This document shows, piece by piece, positions 24,632-33,063 of a DNA stretch of 56,338 nucleotides (within the stretch, counting starts at the first letter, position 1; each line of letters begins with the position of its first letter). The DNA lies in NCBI GenBank assembly GCA_029255105.1, contig JAQWWH010000079.1, positions 1 through 56,338 on the forward strand, written 5' to 3'. The notes under the pieces are model-generated. The model made no database searches and was not told the DNA's origin. It was given only the letters and a program-made list of their open reading frames with translations. Both the position numbers and the translations under genes were made by a program. The stretch is from Flavimaricola sp. (lineage in GTDB: Bacteria > Pseudomonadota > Alphaproteobacteria > Rhodobacterales > Rhodobacteraceae).

Positions 24632-25735
24632 CTAGTCCCAGGGCATCAGTGAGACATGGATCACGTCACCGCTGCCCCCAACCGCCTTGATCGCGGCATC
24701 CGTATCCTTGAGGCCAAAGCGATGGGTGGTGATCAGATCAAGCGGGAACCGGTCCGAATTCAACTGTTGCAGCGCCAGTTCGCAGCTTTCGTAGTTGTGG
24801 CCACGCGCTGCCTTGATCGTGATGTACTTGTTGGCCACCTTGGCCATGGGGAAGTTCGGGAAATCCCCGGCCTCACCCTGGATCAGCAAGGTGCCGCCCT
24901 TGCGCTTGAGCGCCTCGATCCCGAGCAGAGTCGGGATCGTCCCGGCGCCAGCGGTGCAATCCAGGGCGACGTCGACGCCTTCGCCGCCGGTGATCTCTGC
25001 GATCCGGGCAACGGGGTCTTCAGTCTCAACGTTGATGACGTAGTCAGCACCAAGCTGCAGCGCGACTTCCATCCGCTTTGTGTCCTTGGACGTGCCCGTC
25101 ACGATGATCAGGGATGCGCCGGCCTGCTTGCAGGCGACGACCTGGCTTAGCCCTTGCTGACCGGGGCCTTGCACCAGAACGCGGCTGTTATAGCCAACGC
25201 CGCAATCGAACAGGGCCCACTGAATGCCATTGGCCATGGGGGTCACCACACCGGCAAGTTCGGGGCTCATCCCGTCGGGGACCCGGTGCAGGATCGAGTT
25301 CCAGGGCAGGTACATATATTGTGCAAAACCGCCCCACAGGTGCGGCGCCTTGAGCGCCGAGGTATATCCAAAGCGGATCCCGTCGGGGTTCTTGCGCCAG
25401 TCAGTCGCCATGCACAGCCGGTAGTCGCCACGATGGCAATGTTCGCAGTTCATGCAGCCGACGTAGTGTTCGGCAAAGACCCGGTCGCCCTCTTTCAGGC
25501 CGCGCCGCTTCTTGAAGGTGGCCCCGGCCTTGGCGATGACGCCGATGTTCTCATGACCCATGATCACGGGGTCAGAGATTGGCGGTTTTGCATAGAATTT
25601 GACGTCCGTCCCGCAGATGCCCGCCACTTCAACCCGAAGCAGGGCGGCATCGTCTGGAATATCGGGCATGTCATATTCGCGGAATTCGGTACGATGCGGG
25701 CCTGTGCGGACCGCTGCGAGGACTTTCTCGGACAT
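24632..25735 (-). CDS. Zinc-dependent medium-chain alcohol dehydrogenase
   Basis: A 367-residue medium-chain dehydrogenase/reductase. Catalytic zinc ligands are in GICGTDVKF and GHENIG; the structural zinc site has four cysteines in CMNCEHCHRGDYRLC. The Rossmann nucleotide region is VLVQGPGQQGLSQ, with a variant glycine motif. I start it at ATG 25735, preceded by TTGGAG at a good distance, not at the ATG 13 codons earlier. It heads the operon ending in ligJ. It could oxidise an alcohol or aldehyde side chain, or a dihydrodiol-like intermediate, before ring cleavage; the substrate is unknown. Operator site e lies just upstream. Confidence 0.88.
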   Translation of the reverse strand: MSEKVLAAVRTGPHRTEFREYDMPDIPDDAALLRVEVAGICGTDVKFYAKPPISDPVIMGHENIGVIAKAGATFKKRRGLKEGDRVFAEHYVGCMNCEHCHRGDYRLCMATDWRKNPDGIRFGYTSALKAPHLWGGFAQYMYLPWNSILHRVPDGMSPELAGVVTPMANGIQWALFDCGVGYNSRVLVQGPGQQGLSQVVACKQAGASLIIVTGTSKDTKRMEVALQLGADYVINVETEDPVARIAEITGGEGVDVALDCTAGAGTIPTLLGIEALKRKGGTLLIQGEAGDFPNFPMAKVANKYITIKAARGHNYESCELALQQLNSDRFPLDLITTHRFGLKDTDAAIKAVGGSGDVIHVSLMPWD

Positions 25736-25780
25736 CCCGGACACTCCAATTCTGCGTTGACCATTTGGTACCAAACGGCC

Positions 25781-25817
25781 AGACTGCTAGCAAGAACAGA
25801 GTTCCGTATGGCGGAAC
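25781..25817. promoter_or_regulatory. Candidate IclR-type tandem operator, site e (perfect palindrome)
   Basis: GTTCCGTATGGCGGAAC at 25801-25817 is a perfect inverted repeat (GTTCCG and CGGAAC). A partial copy ending in AGAAC starts exactly 20 bases away at 25781. On the minus strand a possible promoter, TTGCTA then 17 bases then TACCAA, overlaps the partial copy and would drive the operon from 25735. Confidence 0.65.
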
Positions 25818-25876
25818 GCATGGGACAAAAGGCGACGGGTCGCGGGCGTCCTCAGAGGGTATGACACGGCGCGAAA

Positions 25877-26167
25877 ATGTTTGGACGGGCAGCCACGGAC
25901 ACCCGAAATCTGCATTCACTTGAACAGGTTGAAACCTGGACAAGAGAGACCTTTGGTCTGACCGCCGATTGCCTTGTTCTGGTGTCCGAAGAGGCGGGGC
26001 GCCTTCCCGGTTTTCCACCCTTGCTGACAGTCGTCCTGTTCTGGACACCGGACGGCACACGACACCGGCTGACCCTGTTCAAACCGGTTGCTGGCGTTGT
26101 AGCCGGCGATATGCCCATTCACTGGCTGCGTCCGTCCCTTGTTGACGACGCGGGCGATTGTTGCTGA
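25877..26167 (+). CDS. Small conserved protein with C-terminal Cys pair
   Basis: A 96-residue protein with no named domain that I can assign. It contains QVETWTRETFGLTADCLVLV and ends in DAGDCC. From memory, similar short proteins ending in CDCC or DCC occur in Rhodobacterales, so it is probably a real conserved gene. The terminal cysteine pair could bind a metal. It is divergent from the alcohol dehydrogenase/CobW operon and 52 bases upstream of the next plus-strand gene. The only candidate ribosome binding site, GAGGGT, is farther than usual from the ATG. Confidence 0.55.
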   Translation: MFGRAATDTRNLHSLEQVETWTRETFGLTADCLVLVSEEAGRLPGFPPLLTVVLFWTPDGTRHRLTLFKPVAGVVAGDMPIHWLRPSLVDDAGDCC

Positions 26168-26219
26168 CAAACCGAGGCGGGGCGATAGAACCCGCTCGTC
26201 AAACTTGAGGATCCCGAAG

Positions 26220-27164
26220 ATGAGCAGACCCCGTTTCACAGCCGTGTCCCGCACCCAGGGCAACAACCGCGCCCTCAAGGAGGGTCAGGTTGGGCTGACC
26301 GACTTTGACCTCGACTTCGAAGAGGTGCCGGTCCTTGTGAAAGGGTTCCGCTGCATGGTCCGTGAACTGGCCTATGACGTCTGCGAGATGGCGCTGACCA
26401 CCTATCTTTGCGCCAAGACGCATGGGGTGGGCTTTACCGCCTTGCCGATCTTTCTGGTGCGCGATTTCCATCACGGCAACATGATGTGGAACACCACGCT
26501 TGGGATGAATAGCCCAAAGGATCTTGAAGGCCGTCGCGTTGGCGTCAACCGGGGCTACACCGTGACAACGGGTGTCTGGGCGCGGTCGATCCTGCAGGAC
26601 GAACATGATGTGGACCTGTCACGGGTCACTTGGACCCCCTCGGGCGATGAGCATGTGGCAAGCTTTGTGAACCCTGCCAATGTCATCCCAATGGCCAAGG
26701 ACGAAGACCTGACCGAGGCATTGGGCGCGGGCGCGCTGGCCGGGGTCGTGGGCACAACGGTGGATCATGCCAATGTGGGCCCGATTGTGCCTGATGCCTT
26801 TGCGGCCGGGTTGGCCGCCCTCAAGTCGCGCGGTCTTTATCCGATCAACCACCTTGTTGTCGTGAAAGACGAGGTGCTGGCCGCCAACCCCGGTTTGGCC
26901 ACCCAGCTGTTCGAGGCGTTTTCCGCCTCAAAGGCGCTTTACCTTGATGATCTCAAGGCCGGGCGGATCGAAACCCTGTCCGCCGCCGACAAGGTGCATC
27001 TGGCGGCGATGGAGGTGATGAACGACCCATTGCCCTATGGCATCGCCCCGAATGAGGCTGTTCTGAACATGTTGATGGGCCATGCGGTCACGCAACAGAT
27101 TATCCCCGGACCCACGCCGCTTGAAACACTGTTCGCGGCTGAGACCCTGGACCTCGTGGGCTAG
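26220..27164 (+). CDS. 4,5-dihydroxyphthalate decarboxylase-like protein, divergent copy 2
   Basis: A 314-residue cytoplasmic protein with the periplasmic-binding-protein-type fold of the 4,5-dihydroxyphthalate decarboxylase family. Recognisable segments are FRCMVRELAYDVCEMALTTY, DLEGRRVGVNRGYTVTTGVW and LPYGIAPNEAVLNML, which align with copies 1 and 3. The family's usual N-terminal LTIxxxDYDR motif is missing, so it is the most diverged of the three. I start it at ATG 26220, with TTGAGGA 8 bases upstream. The MFS transporter begins 2 bases after its stop. It may be a decarboxylase or a non-catalytic substrate-binding protein. Confidence 0.75.
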   Translation: MSRPRFTAVSRTQGNNRALKEGQVGLTDFDLDFEEVPVLVKGFRCMVRELAYDVCEMALTTYLCAKTHGVGFTALPIFLVRDFHHGNMMWNTTLGMNSPKDLEGRRVGVNRGYTVTTGVWARSILQDEHDVDLSRVTWTPSGDEHVASFVNPANVIPMAKDEDLTEALGAGALAGVVGTTVDHANVGPIVPDAFAAGLAALKSRGLYPINHLVVVKDEVLAANPGLATQLFEAFSASKALYLDDLKAGRIETLSAADKVHLAAMEVMNDPLPYGIAPNEAVLNMLMGHAVTQQIIPGPTPLETLFAAETLDLVG

Positions 27165-27166
27165 AC

Positions 27167-28405
27167 GTGGAGGAAACGTCAGCCGAGGTGCCATCGTCCC
27201 GCTGGGTCGCCTTTCAGTTTCCCGGATTTGGCAAGTATTGGGGCGCTGTGGTGTTGTCCGGCTTTGCCGTGCAGATCCAGACTGTGGCCATCGGCTGGCA
27301 GGTCTATGACATGACGCGAAACCCGTTTGATCTGGGGCTGATCGGGCTGTCGCAATTCATGCCCGCCCTTCTTCTGGTGATGGTCACGGGCGCTGTCGCA
27401 GACAGGTTTCCCCGGCGGCGGATCATGGGGGTGTGTCTCACGATCGAGGCGCTCGCCGGAACGGGGCTACTGCTTTACACCCATTTCGGGGGCGGGTCGG
27501 TCGCGGTGATCCTTGCGCTGCTGGCCGTTTTCGGCACGGCGCGGGCGTTCTTCAACCCGGCGCGACAGTCGATCCTGCCCAACCTTGTCCCGCCCCGGCA
27601 TCTGGGCAACGCCATCGCGGTCAATTCGACGGCCAACCATCTGGCCCGGATTGGTGGGCCTTTGGCCGGGGGGCTACTTTACGGGCTGTCCGCGCAGCTG
27701 GCCTACGGCATGGTGGTGGCCTTTCTCGTCGTCTCTGCACTGCTGGTTCTGGGCATCCCCAAGCCGGCGGTCCGCAAGCCCACCGGACGCACAAGCTGGT
27801 CGACGCTTAGCGCGGGGTTTCGCTATATCTGGTCGGAAAAGGTCGTCCTTGGGGCGGTGTCGCTGGACCTGTTCGCGGTGCTGCTGGGCGGGGCGACGGC
27901 GCTGATGCCGGTGTATGCCCGCGATATTCTGGATCTTGGACCGTCGGGGCTGGGCCTGCTCATGGCCGGTCCTGCCATCGGGGCCGTGGCCGTGGGGTTC
28001 TACCTCATGTCCAACCCGATCCGCGATCACGCGGGGCATATCATGTTTGCCTCCGTCGCGGGTTTCGGCGTCTTCATGCTGGTCTTCGCCTTTTCCGAGA
28101 CGGTCTGGATCTCGGTCTTGGCGATGATCCTTGCGGGCGGGTGCGACATGGTCAGCGTCTTTGTCCGGGGCACCCTTATCCAGCTTTGGACGCCAGACGA
28201 GTTGCGCGGGCGGGTCAATGCCGTCAATCAGGTGGCCATTGGCGCATCCAACGAATTCGGGGCCTTCCGGGCAGGCAGCACCGCGGCCCTCATGGGTCCG
28301 GTGGCCGCCGTTGCCCTTGGGGGCATCGGGACGCTGGCCATCGTGGCCCTTTGGATGCGCTGGTTCCCGGCGCTGCGCCAGATCCGCAGGATCGACGAGG
28401 TCTAG
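27167..28405 (+). CDS. MFS transporter (DHA3/EntS-like)
   Basis: A 412-residue major facilitator superfamily protein with about 12 hydrophobic segments. The family motif A region is TGAVADRFPRRRIMG; FFNPARQSILPNLVPPRHLG is characteristic of the EntS/enterobactin-exporter-like group. It starts at GTG, 2 bases after the stop of the decarboxylase-like gene, with which it is coupled. Possible roles are export of a toxic intermediate or uptake of an aromatic acid; the EntS-like group is mostly exporters. It is convergent with and overlaps the hydrolase gene by 4 bases. Confidence 0.87.
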   Translation: MEETSAEVPSSRWVAFQFPGFGKYWGAVVLSGFAVQIQTVAIGWQVYDMTRNPFDLGLIGLSQFMPALLLVMVTGAVADRFPRRRIMGVCLTIEALAGTGLLLYTHFGGGSVAVILALLAVFGTARAFFNPARQSILPNLVPPRHLGNAIAVNSTANHLARIGGPLAGGLLYGLSAQLAYGMVVAFLVVSALLVLGIPKPAVRKPTGRTSWSTLSAGFRYIWSEKVVLGAVSLDLFAVLLGGATALMPVYARDILDLGPSGLGLLMAGPAIGAVAVGFYLMSNPIRDHAGHIMFASVAGFGVFMLVFAFSETVWISVLAMILAGGCDMVSVFVRGTLIQLWTPDELRGRVNAVNQVAIGASNEFGAFRAGSTAALMGPVAAVALGGIGTLAIVALWMRWFPALRQIRRIDEV

Positions 28406-29256
28406 CCTAGCGATCCCAGAAAACTCAGGATACGGCCCGGGGCATTGTCCTCGGTCTGCTCTGCGGTCGGGATATCCCAGTAGTCAGAGCCTTTGAGGCA
28501 TTCCTGAAGGTAGCGGGCCGCCGAGGTTGCATGAAACCCGTCCGAGCCGGGGATGATCAGGCTGGGGATATCAAGCGACATCAGGTCCTCGGGCTCTGCC
28601 CCGGGGGCGGTGTCCCGGTCCATCATGCCGCGCACCATGGCCGATACCGTCAGCAGGTAGCGGGCCTTGTCGAGTGACGCATAGTTCTTTGCAAAATCGT
28701 CCGAACTGCGGATCGGCTCACCCCAGGGACCGCCCCGCGGATCGGCGGAAAAGTTCTTGTCGTGGCTGCGGACCAGATCGACGACGGCCCGCAGCCCGTT
28801 CTCTTCAACAAAGGCCATGTGGCGGGCGAACCGCTGATGCGAGCTGATCCGGTAATTGGCACCACCAACGGGCCAATAGTGGACCATCGACAGGGTCCGC
28901 GCCGGATGCGCGACCGCAAAGGCCATGACCGGGCAGCATCCCATGCAGCCACCCATGATATGGGCCTTTTCAAAGCCAAGATGATCCAGAAGGCCCGCGC
29001 CTTGCCGGACATAGCTTTCCCAGCCGATCTTTTCGACGCGGCCACCGGACTGGCCGTTCTCGCGCCGGTCGAACGTGATGCAGGTGTAGGACTTGGGCAG
29101 ATGATCAAGCAGTTTGATCCGGGCATAGACGCCCAGATCGCTCCACTTCTCGATCCGGGCGTCAAAGCCGCCGGGCGAGTACATCAGAAGGGGCGGGCCC
29201 TCTCCGGTGACGTCGTAACGGGTAGAGATGCCGTCAATGTTTGCGAATGCCATCAT
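28402..29256 (-). CDS. Alpha/beta hydrolase with predicted cysteine nucleophile
   Basis: A 284-residue alpha/beta hydrolase. The nucleophile elbow, usually GxSxG, reads HIMGGCMGCCPVMAF, which puts a cysteine at the nucleophile position as in dienelactone hydrolases. FDRRENGQSGG matches the family's strand-loop after the oxyanion hole, and a C-terminal histidine is available in GSDGFHATSAARY. The start ATG at 29256 overlaps the upstream stop (ATGA). It could hydrolyse a lactone, thioester or C-C bond of a ring-cleavage product. It is the last gene of the IclR-reductase-decarboxylase-PanB-like operon. Confidence 0.83.
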   Translation of the reverse strand: MMAFANIDGISTRYDVTGEGPPLLMYSPGGFDARIEKWSDLGVYARIKLLDHLPKSYTCITFDRRENGQSGGRVEKIGWESYVRQGAGLLDHLGFEKAHIMGGCMGCCPVMAFAVAHPARTLSMVHYWPVGGANYRISSHQRFARHMAFVEENGLRAVVDLVRSHDKNFSADPRGGPWGEPIRSSDDFAKNYASLDKARYLLTVSAMVRGMMDRDTAPGAEPEDLMSLDIPSLIIPGSDGFHATSAARYLQECLKGSDYWDIPTAEQTEDNAPGRILSFLGSLG

Positions 29257-30074
29257 GATCTTCCCGGTTGGCCTTTGATCTGTCGGGCGGCGCGAACGTC
29301 GCCGGCGCATTCGGCCAGCGCATCATGGATCGTGCGCGCAATATTGGCGTAGCTGTCGGGATCCTTGGTCAGGGCGGCGACGTTGTAGCCGACAGCCGCC
29401 GTCGACAGCCGGATGCGTCCATCCAGCCATGGCCCGCCGCCAAACCCGCCGATGACGGGGATGCCGACCGACTTGACCACTTCGGGGCCAACGACCGGGC
29501 CGGAATTGGTGAAATCCAGCAGGACAGCGCCCGCGGCCTCCAGCATTTGGGCCTCTTCGATCATCCGGGCCGTCATTTCGGCAGGCAATTGCGCCACCGA
29601 TCCGGCTTGGTTCTCATATGGCAGACCCATCGACAGCGCGGTCTGTGGTGTCAGGCCAAACTGGGCCCAGACGGGCACCCCCGCGCGGGTCAGGGCGGTC
29701 ACAGCCTCGGGGTAGTCGGCGGCCCCATCCAGCTTGATCATGTCGACACCGGCCTCTTTGACAAAGCGGATCGCGGCGCGCACGGCACTGTCCACGCCTT
29801 CCTGCAAGGGACCATAGGGGAAATCAGCGCTGACCAGCGCAGTCTTCGTTCCGCGGCGGACCGCCCGTGTGACAACGATCATCTCGTCCATGGTCACTTC
29901 AAGTGGGTTGTCATGGCCCCACAGGTTCTTGCCCACGGTGTCCCCGACCGACACGATGTCAACGCCCACCCGGTCGGCAATCGCGGCCATGTGGTAGTCC
30001 CATGCCACCACGCCAAAGATCTTTTCGCCGCGCTTTTTCTTATCGTGCAGGGCGGGAATTGTGACGGCGGTCAT
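29253..30074 (-). CDS. PanB-like protein (ketopantoate hydroxymethyltransferase family, divergent)
   Basis: A 273-residue protein of the PanB fold within the phosphoenolpyruvate/isocitrate-lyase superfamily. The metal aspartates of PanB are kept (Asp45 in VSVGDTVG, Asp84 in SADFPYG). Two key acids differ: the KLEGG motif is KLDGAAD, and the catalytic glutamate of the LECVP motif appears as Asp187 in VLLDFTN. FGLTPQ and IPVIGGFGGG are recognisable. The changes, and its place in an aromatic operon with 4-base overlaps on both sides, suggest a retro-aldol or hydroxymethyl-transfer reaction on another keto acid rather than pantothenate synthesis. This is inference. Confidence 0.8.
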   Translation of the reverse strand: MTAVTIPALHDKKKRGEKIFGVVAWDYHMAAIADRVGVDIVSVGDTVGKNLWGHDNPLEVTMDEMIVVTRAVRRGTKTALVSADFPYGPLQEGVDSAVRAAIRFVKEAGVDMIKLDGAADYPEAVTALTRAGVPVWAQFGLTPQTALSMGLPYENQAGSVAQLPAEMTARMIEEAQMLEAAGAVLLDFTNSGPVVGPEVVKSVGIPVIGGFGGGPWLDGRIRLSTAAVGYNVAALTKDPDSYANIARTIHDALAECAGDVRAARQIKGQPGRS

Positions 30075-31057
30075 ATGACAAACTCTTCCATGGTTTCGGG
30101 GGCGAACATTTCATCGACACTCAACAGGCGCGGGGACAGGCCCGACCCGTGGTGATAGCGCAGGAACGTCTCAAGCGTCTGGCGGTTGCGTTCCACGCCG
30201 TAGGGCCAGAAATCCGGGCCCATCATGGCAAAGGTTTCTTCGACATGGGCATTGAACCAAGGCAACATGCCTTTGAGGGCGGCCGTCTCTTGCAGCCCCT
30301 CGTAGGTTAGTTTCTGGGCCTCGCGAAAAGCCTGAAACAGGTTCATGGCGATCCAGCGGTTGGCCTCGTAGACCTCGCGCCGGATGGCAATGACATGCAT
30401 GATCGGGAAAATACCCGTCTCGCGCCAATAGGCCTGTTCGACGGGGACGAAATCCTCGAACAGCCGTTTGACCGTGACCCCGTCAAAGGTGGAGGGCTTG
30501 CGGGCCGTGTGCAGGGCGTCGATCTCGCCTGTGGCAAGCATCTGGGCAAGGGTCTGGTCGGGGCCGATCCGCTCTACCCGGATGTTCGGCGGCAGATCCA
30601 GCTTGAGCTTTTCGTCGCGGTTGGGCGATTCTTCCCCGCCGGTGACATAGGTGACTGAATCGACCGGCACGCCGTAATGCTCGTCCAGAATGCCGCGGAT
30701 CCAGACCGGGGCCGTCATCTGGTATTCCGGCGTTCCGATGCGTTTGCCGATCAGGTCGGATGGCTTTGTGATGCCTGCATTGGCATTCACATAGATGCAG
30801 GAGTGGCGAAAAAAGCGGCTGGGAAAGACCGGGATCGCCACAAAGGGCCGGTCCGGTTTGAACAGTGACACGACGTAAGAGGACATCGACAGTTCCGAGA
30901 CGTCGAATTCCTTGTTCCGCAACATCCGGAAAAAGGTTTCCTCAACGATCATGTTGAGGAAGGTGACATCAATGCCCGAGGGCCGGACCCGGCCATCCAT
31001 AAGCGGTTGAACCCGATCGTAATCCCAGCATCCGATCGTCAGATTGAGGTTGGCCAT
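30071..31057 (-). CDS. 4,5-dihydroxyphthalate decarboxylase-like protein, copy 3
   Basis: A 328-residue member of the Pht5-like family and the most typical of the three copies. The N terminus LNLTIGCWDYDRVQPLMDG, then VEETFFRMLRNKEFDVSELS, the loop IGKRIGTPEYQMTAPVWIRG and the C-terminal YGVERNRQTLETFL are all family signatures. It has no signal peptide. Characterised relatives decarboxylate 4,5-dihydroxyphthalate to protocatechuate, fitting a pathway with a phthalate-dioxygenase-type oxygenase and LigJ/LigK. It lies 20 bases after the ferredoxin reductase gene and overlaps the PanB-like gene by 4 bases. Substrate assignment is inference. Confidence 0.85.
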   Translation of the reverse strand: MANLNLTIGCWDYDRVQPLMDGRVRPSGIDVTFLNMIVEETFFRMLRNKEFDVSELSMSSYVVSLFKPDRPFVAIPVFPSRFFRHSCIYVNANAGITKPSDLIGKRIGTPEYQMTAPVWIRGILDEHYGVPVDSVTYVTGGEESPNRDEKLKLDLPPNIRVERIGPDQTLAQMLATGEIDALHTARKPSTFDGVTVKRLFEDFVPVEQAYWRETGIFPIMHVIAIRREVYEANRWIAMNLFQAFREAQKLTYEGLQETAALKGMLPWFNAHVEETFAMMGPDFWPYGVERNRQTLETFLRYHHGSGLSPRLLSVDEMFAPETMEEFVI

Positions 31058-31077
31058 GGAAGCGGTCCTTTGAGGGG

Positions 31078-32067
31078 TCAGTAGAATTCGTCGAAGTGCA
31101 GCTGCCTCATCGGCGTTCCGGCCTCATGCGCCATCTTCTGGATCGCGGCCGACATCACGGCAGGACCGGCGAAGTAAATCTCGTGATCTTTTAGACCCTC
31201 ACCCATGGCGTCGCGCACGATGTCATGAACAAATCCGCCGGGCCCGGTCCATGCCGGATCGGGTTCTGACAGGACGGTCGTCAGGGTGATAGCCGGATGC
31301 AATCCGGTCAGCAGGGCGGGATCGAACAGGTCTGCTTGGGTGCGGCAGCCATAGAAGATGTGCATCTTCCGGTCCTCGAGGAGGCCCGCCGCGACTGCAC
31401 CCCGGGCGATCGACACCATTGGGGACAGGCCCGAGCCGCCAGCCATCAGCACGATGTCGCGGGGGCATTCGGTGTCGAGGTAGGCGGTGCCATAGGGGCC
31501 GTCGAAATCAAGGGTGTCGCCCGGTTGCGCGGCGTCAAACAGGTGTCCCGTCAGCGCGCCCCCCGGAACCCGGCGGATCTGGAACTGCCATTGTCCGGTT
31601 CCGGGCAGGTTGGAAAAGGAATAGGGCCTGCCGCCCGCAATACCCTCAACCGAAATCAGGGCATATTGACCGGGGTGGAACATGTCGTTCCCGGACATCT
31701 CAAAGGTAAATTCCGTGATGTCGTGGGTGATCGGGACAGCCGACACCAACCTGCCCGAGCGGCGCGTGGGGTGTGGCATCACCGCGAATTTAGGATCGGC
31801 GCGGAACTTGATCTTGCAGGGGCCATTCGGGCTGGCCTGACAACCCAGAAAGCGGTTCCGCTTAAGATCCCGTTCCGACCAGGCGGGCGGATCCTCGCGC
31901 AGGTGCGTCACAGATCCTTCGATGACCTCGAACCGGCAATTCCCGCAGGATCCGACGTTGCAGGAATAGGCCATCCCCAGACCGGCACGCAGGGCCGCGC
32001 GCAGGATTGTGTCGCCTTCGGCGCACTCAAAGACGGTGCCGTCCGGCGCCAGGCTGATTTCGACCAA
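31078..32067 (-). CDS. Ferredoxin-NAD(P)H reductase component of a Rieske oxygenase
   Basis: A 329-residue reductase with three domains in order: plant-type [2Fe-2S] ferredoxin (Cys36, Cys41, Cys44, Cys76), FAD-binding domain (GRPYSFSNLPG), and NAD-binding domain (MAGGSGLSPMVSIARG). This matches class IB reductases (BenC-like, or CDP-6-deoxyglucoseen-reductase-like). It would pass electrons from NADH to a Rieske oxygenase, most likely that at 36258-37547. It ends with the motif LHFDEFY. It starts 33 bases after the IclR gene, in the same operon. Phthalate dioxygenase reductase has the reverse domain order (FMN-NAD-2Fe2S), so this is not that type. Confidence 0.9.
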   Translation of the reverse strand: MVEISLAPDGTVFECAEGDTILRAALRAGLGMAYSCNVGSCGNCRFEVIEGSVTHLREDPPAWSERDLKRNRFLGCQASPNGPCKIKFRADPKFAVMPHPTRRSGRLVSAVPITHDITEFTFEMSGNDMFHPGQYALISVEGIAGGRPYSFSNLPGTGQWQFQIRRVPGGALTGHLFDAAQPGDTLDFDGPYGTAYLDTECPRDIVLMAGGSGLSPMVSIARGAVAAGLLEDRKMHIFYGCRTQADLFDPALLTGLHPAITLTTVLSEPDPAWTGPGGFVHDIVRDAMGEGLKDHEIYFAGPAVMSAAIQKMAHEAGTPMRQLHFDEFY

Positions 32068-32100
32068 GATTTCTTCCCCCCTGAACCTGACGCCTTAGCG

Positions 32101-32934
32101 TCAGATGTAGACCCTTTGTCTTTTGATATAGCCAAGCCGTTCCGAGATCGCCGTGGCGGCCTCGAGCACGGTTTGTGACAGCTTGTTGAACTGGCTGCGC
32201 CGAATGCGGACGCGCGGCCCGGCCACGCCAACGGCGGCGATGATCCTGCCTTCGCCATTGTAGATCGGCGCCGCGATGCACCGTGTTCCGGCATCGCAGG
32301 TTTCGTCTTCGGTTGCGTAGCCCTGCCGCTTGACCTTGCGGATCTGGTTGCGCAGTTCTTCTTCGTCGAGCACCGTTGCAGGCGTCCGCGCGACCCTTGG
32401 CTGCGCCAGAAATTTCTTTAGCTCGGGTTCACGAAGCCCTGACAAAAGGCTCATGCCTTCGGCGGTGCAATAGGCCGGTCGCAACTGACCCGTGGCAGAG
32501 CGCAGCCTGAGGGTTTGCGGACTTTCCAGGTCGTGCAACAGAACAACGCTTTGCCGTTCCAGCACAGCCAGGCGCACGTTTTCGCCGGTCTTTTCGCGTA
32601 ACTCGTTCAGGATCTGTCGCGACTCTGTCGTGACATCCAGTCGTGCGCGGACCAACGAGCCTAGGGTGAACAACTCGATCCCAAGGCAATACCGGCCGGT
32701 CTCGGGGTTCTGTTGTAGCAGACCTTCGTCAAGCAGGGCGCTTGCCAGTCGGTGGACGGTGCTTTTGGCAACGCCAAGACGCTTGGCCAGTTCGCTGATC
32801 CCGACGTCTTCGTCTTCGGCGCTAAAGGTCTTGAGAAGGTGTATCGCCGTCGTGACCGAGGACAGGCGTCCCCCGTCGCGGCGCGGGTTGCGGCGGGTTT
32901 CGGTTTTGGGCTTTGGGGTAAGATCATCACTCAT
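32101..32934 (-). CDS. IclR-family transcriptional regulator
   Basis: A 277-residue IclR-type regulator. The winged helix-turn-helix contains ISELAKRLGVAKSTVHRLAS (about residues 43-62), followed by the effector domain with LRPAYCTAEG and DAGTRCIAAPIYNGEGRI. IclR proteins bind palindromes as dimers or tetramers and often control aromatic catabolism in response to a pathway intermediate. Its own promoter region carries a tandem palindrome (site f), implying autoregulation, and the same motif recurs upstream of most operons in the window. It is the likely master regulator here; activator or repressor cannot be told. First gene of its operon. Confidence 0.92.
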   Translation of the reverse strand: MSDDLTPKPKTETRRNPRRDGGRLSSVTTAIHLLKTFSAEDEDVGISELAKRLGVAKSTVHRLASALLDEGLLQQNPETGRYCLGIELFTLGSLVRARLDVTTESRQILNELREKTGENVRLAVLERQSVVLLHDLESPQTLRLRSATGQLRPAYCTAEGMSLLSGLREPELKKFLAQPRVARTPATVLDEEELRNQIRKVKRQGYATEDETCDAGTRCIAAPIYNGEGRIIAAVGVAGPRVRIRRSQFNKLSQTVLEAATAISERLGYIKRQRVYI

Positions 32935-32946
32935 GTGTAGCTACTT

Positions 32947-32983
32947 GTTCCGCTGAAAAGAACGATGTTCCATTTCTGGCGGT
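32947..32983. promoter_or_regulatory. Candidate IclR-type tandem operator, site f (autoregulatory)
   Basis: GTTCCGCTGAAAAGAAC at 32947-32963 and GTTCCATTTCTGGCGGT starting exactly 20 bases later at 32967. It lies 13 bases upstream of the IclR start codon, a typical position for autorepression. Confidence 0.6.
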
Positions 32984-33063
32984 CTCGCTGACACGAGTCA
33001 ATCTTTCGCGGGGAGCTGTCTGGCCCGCGACGTAAGGTATGATGAAGGGGCAGGATGCCACAA

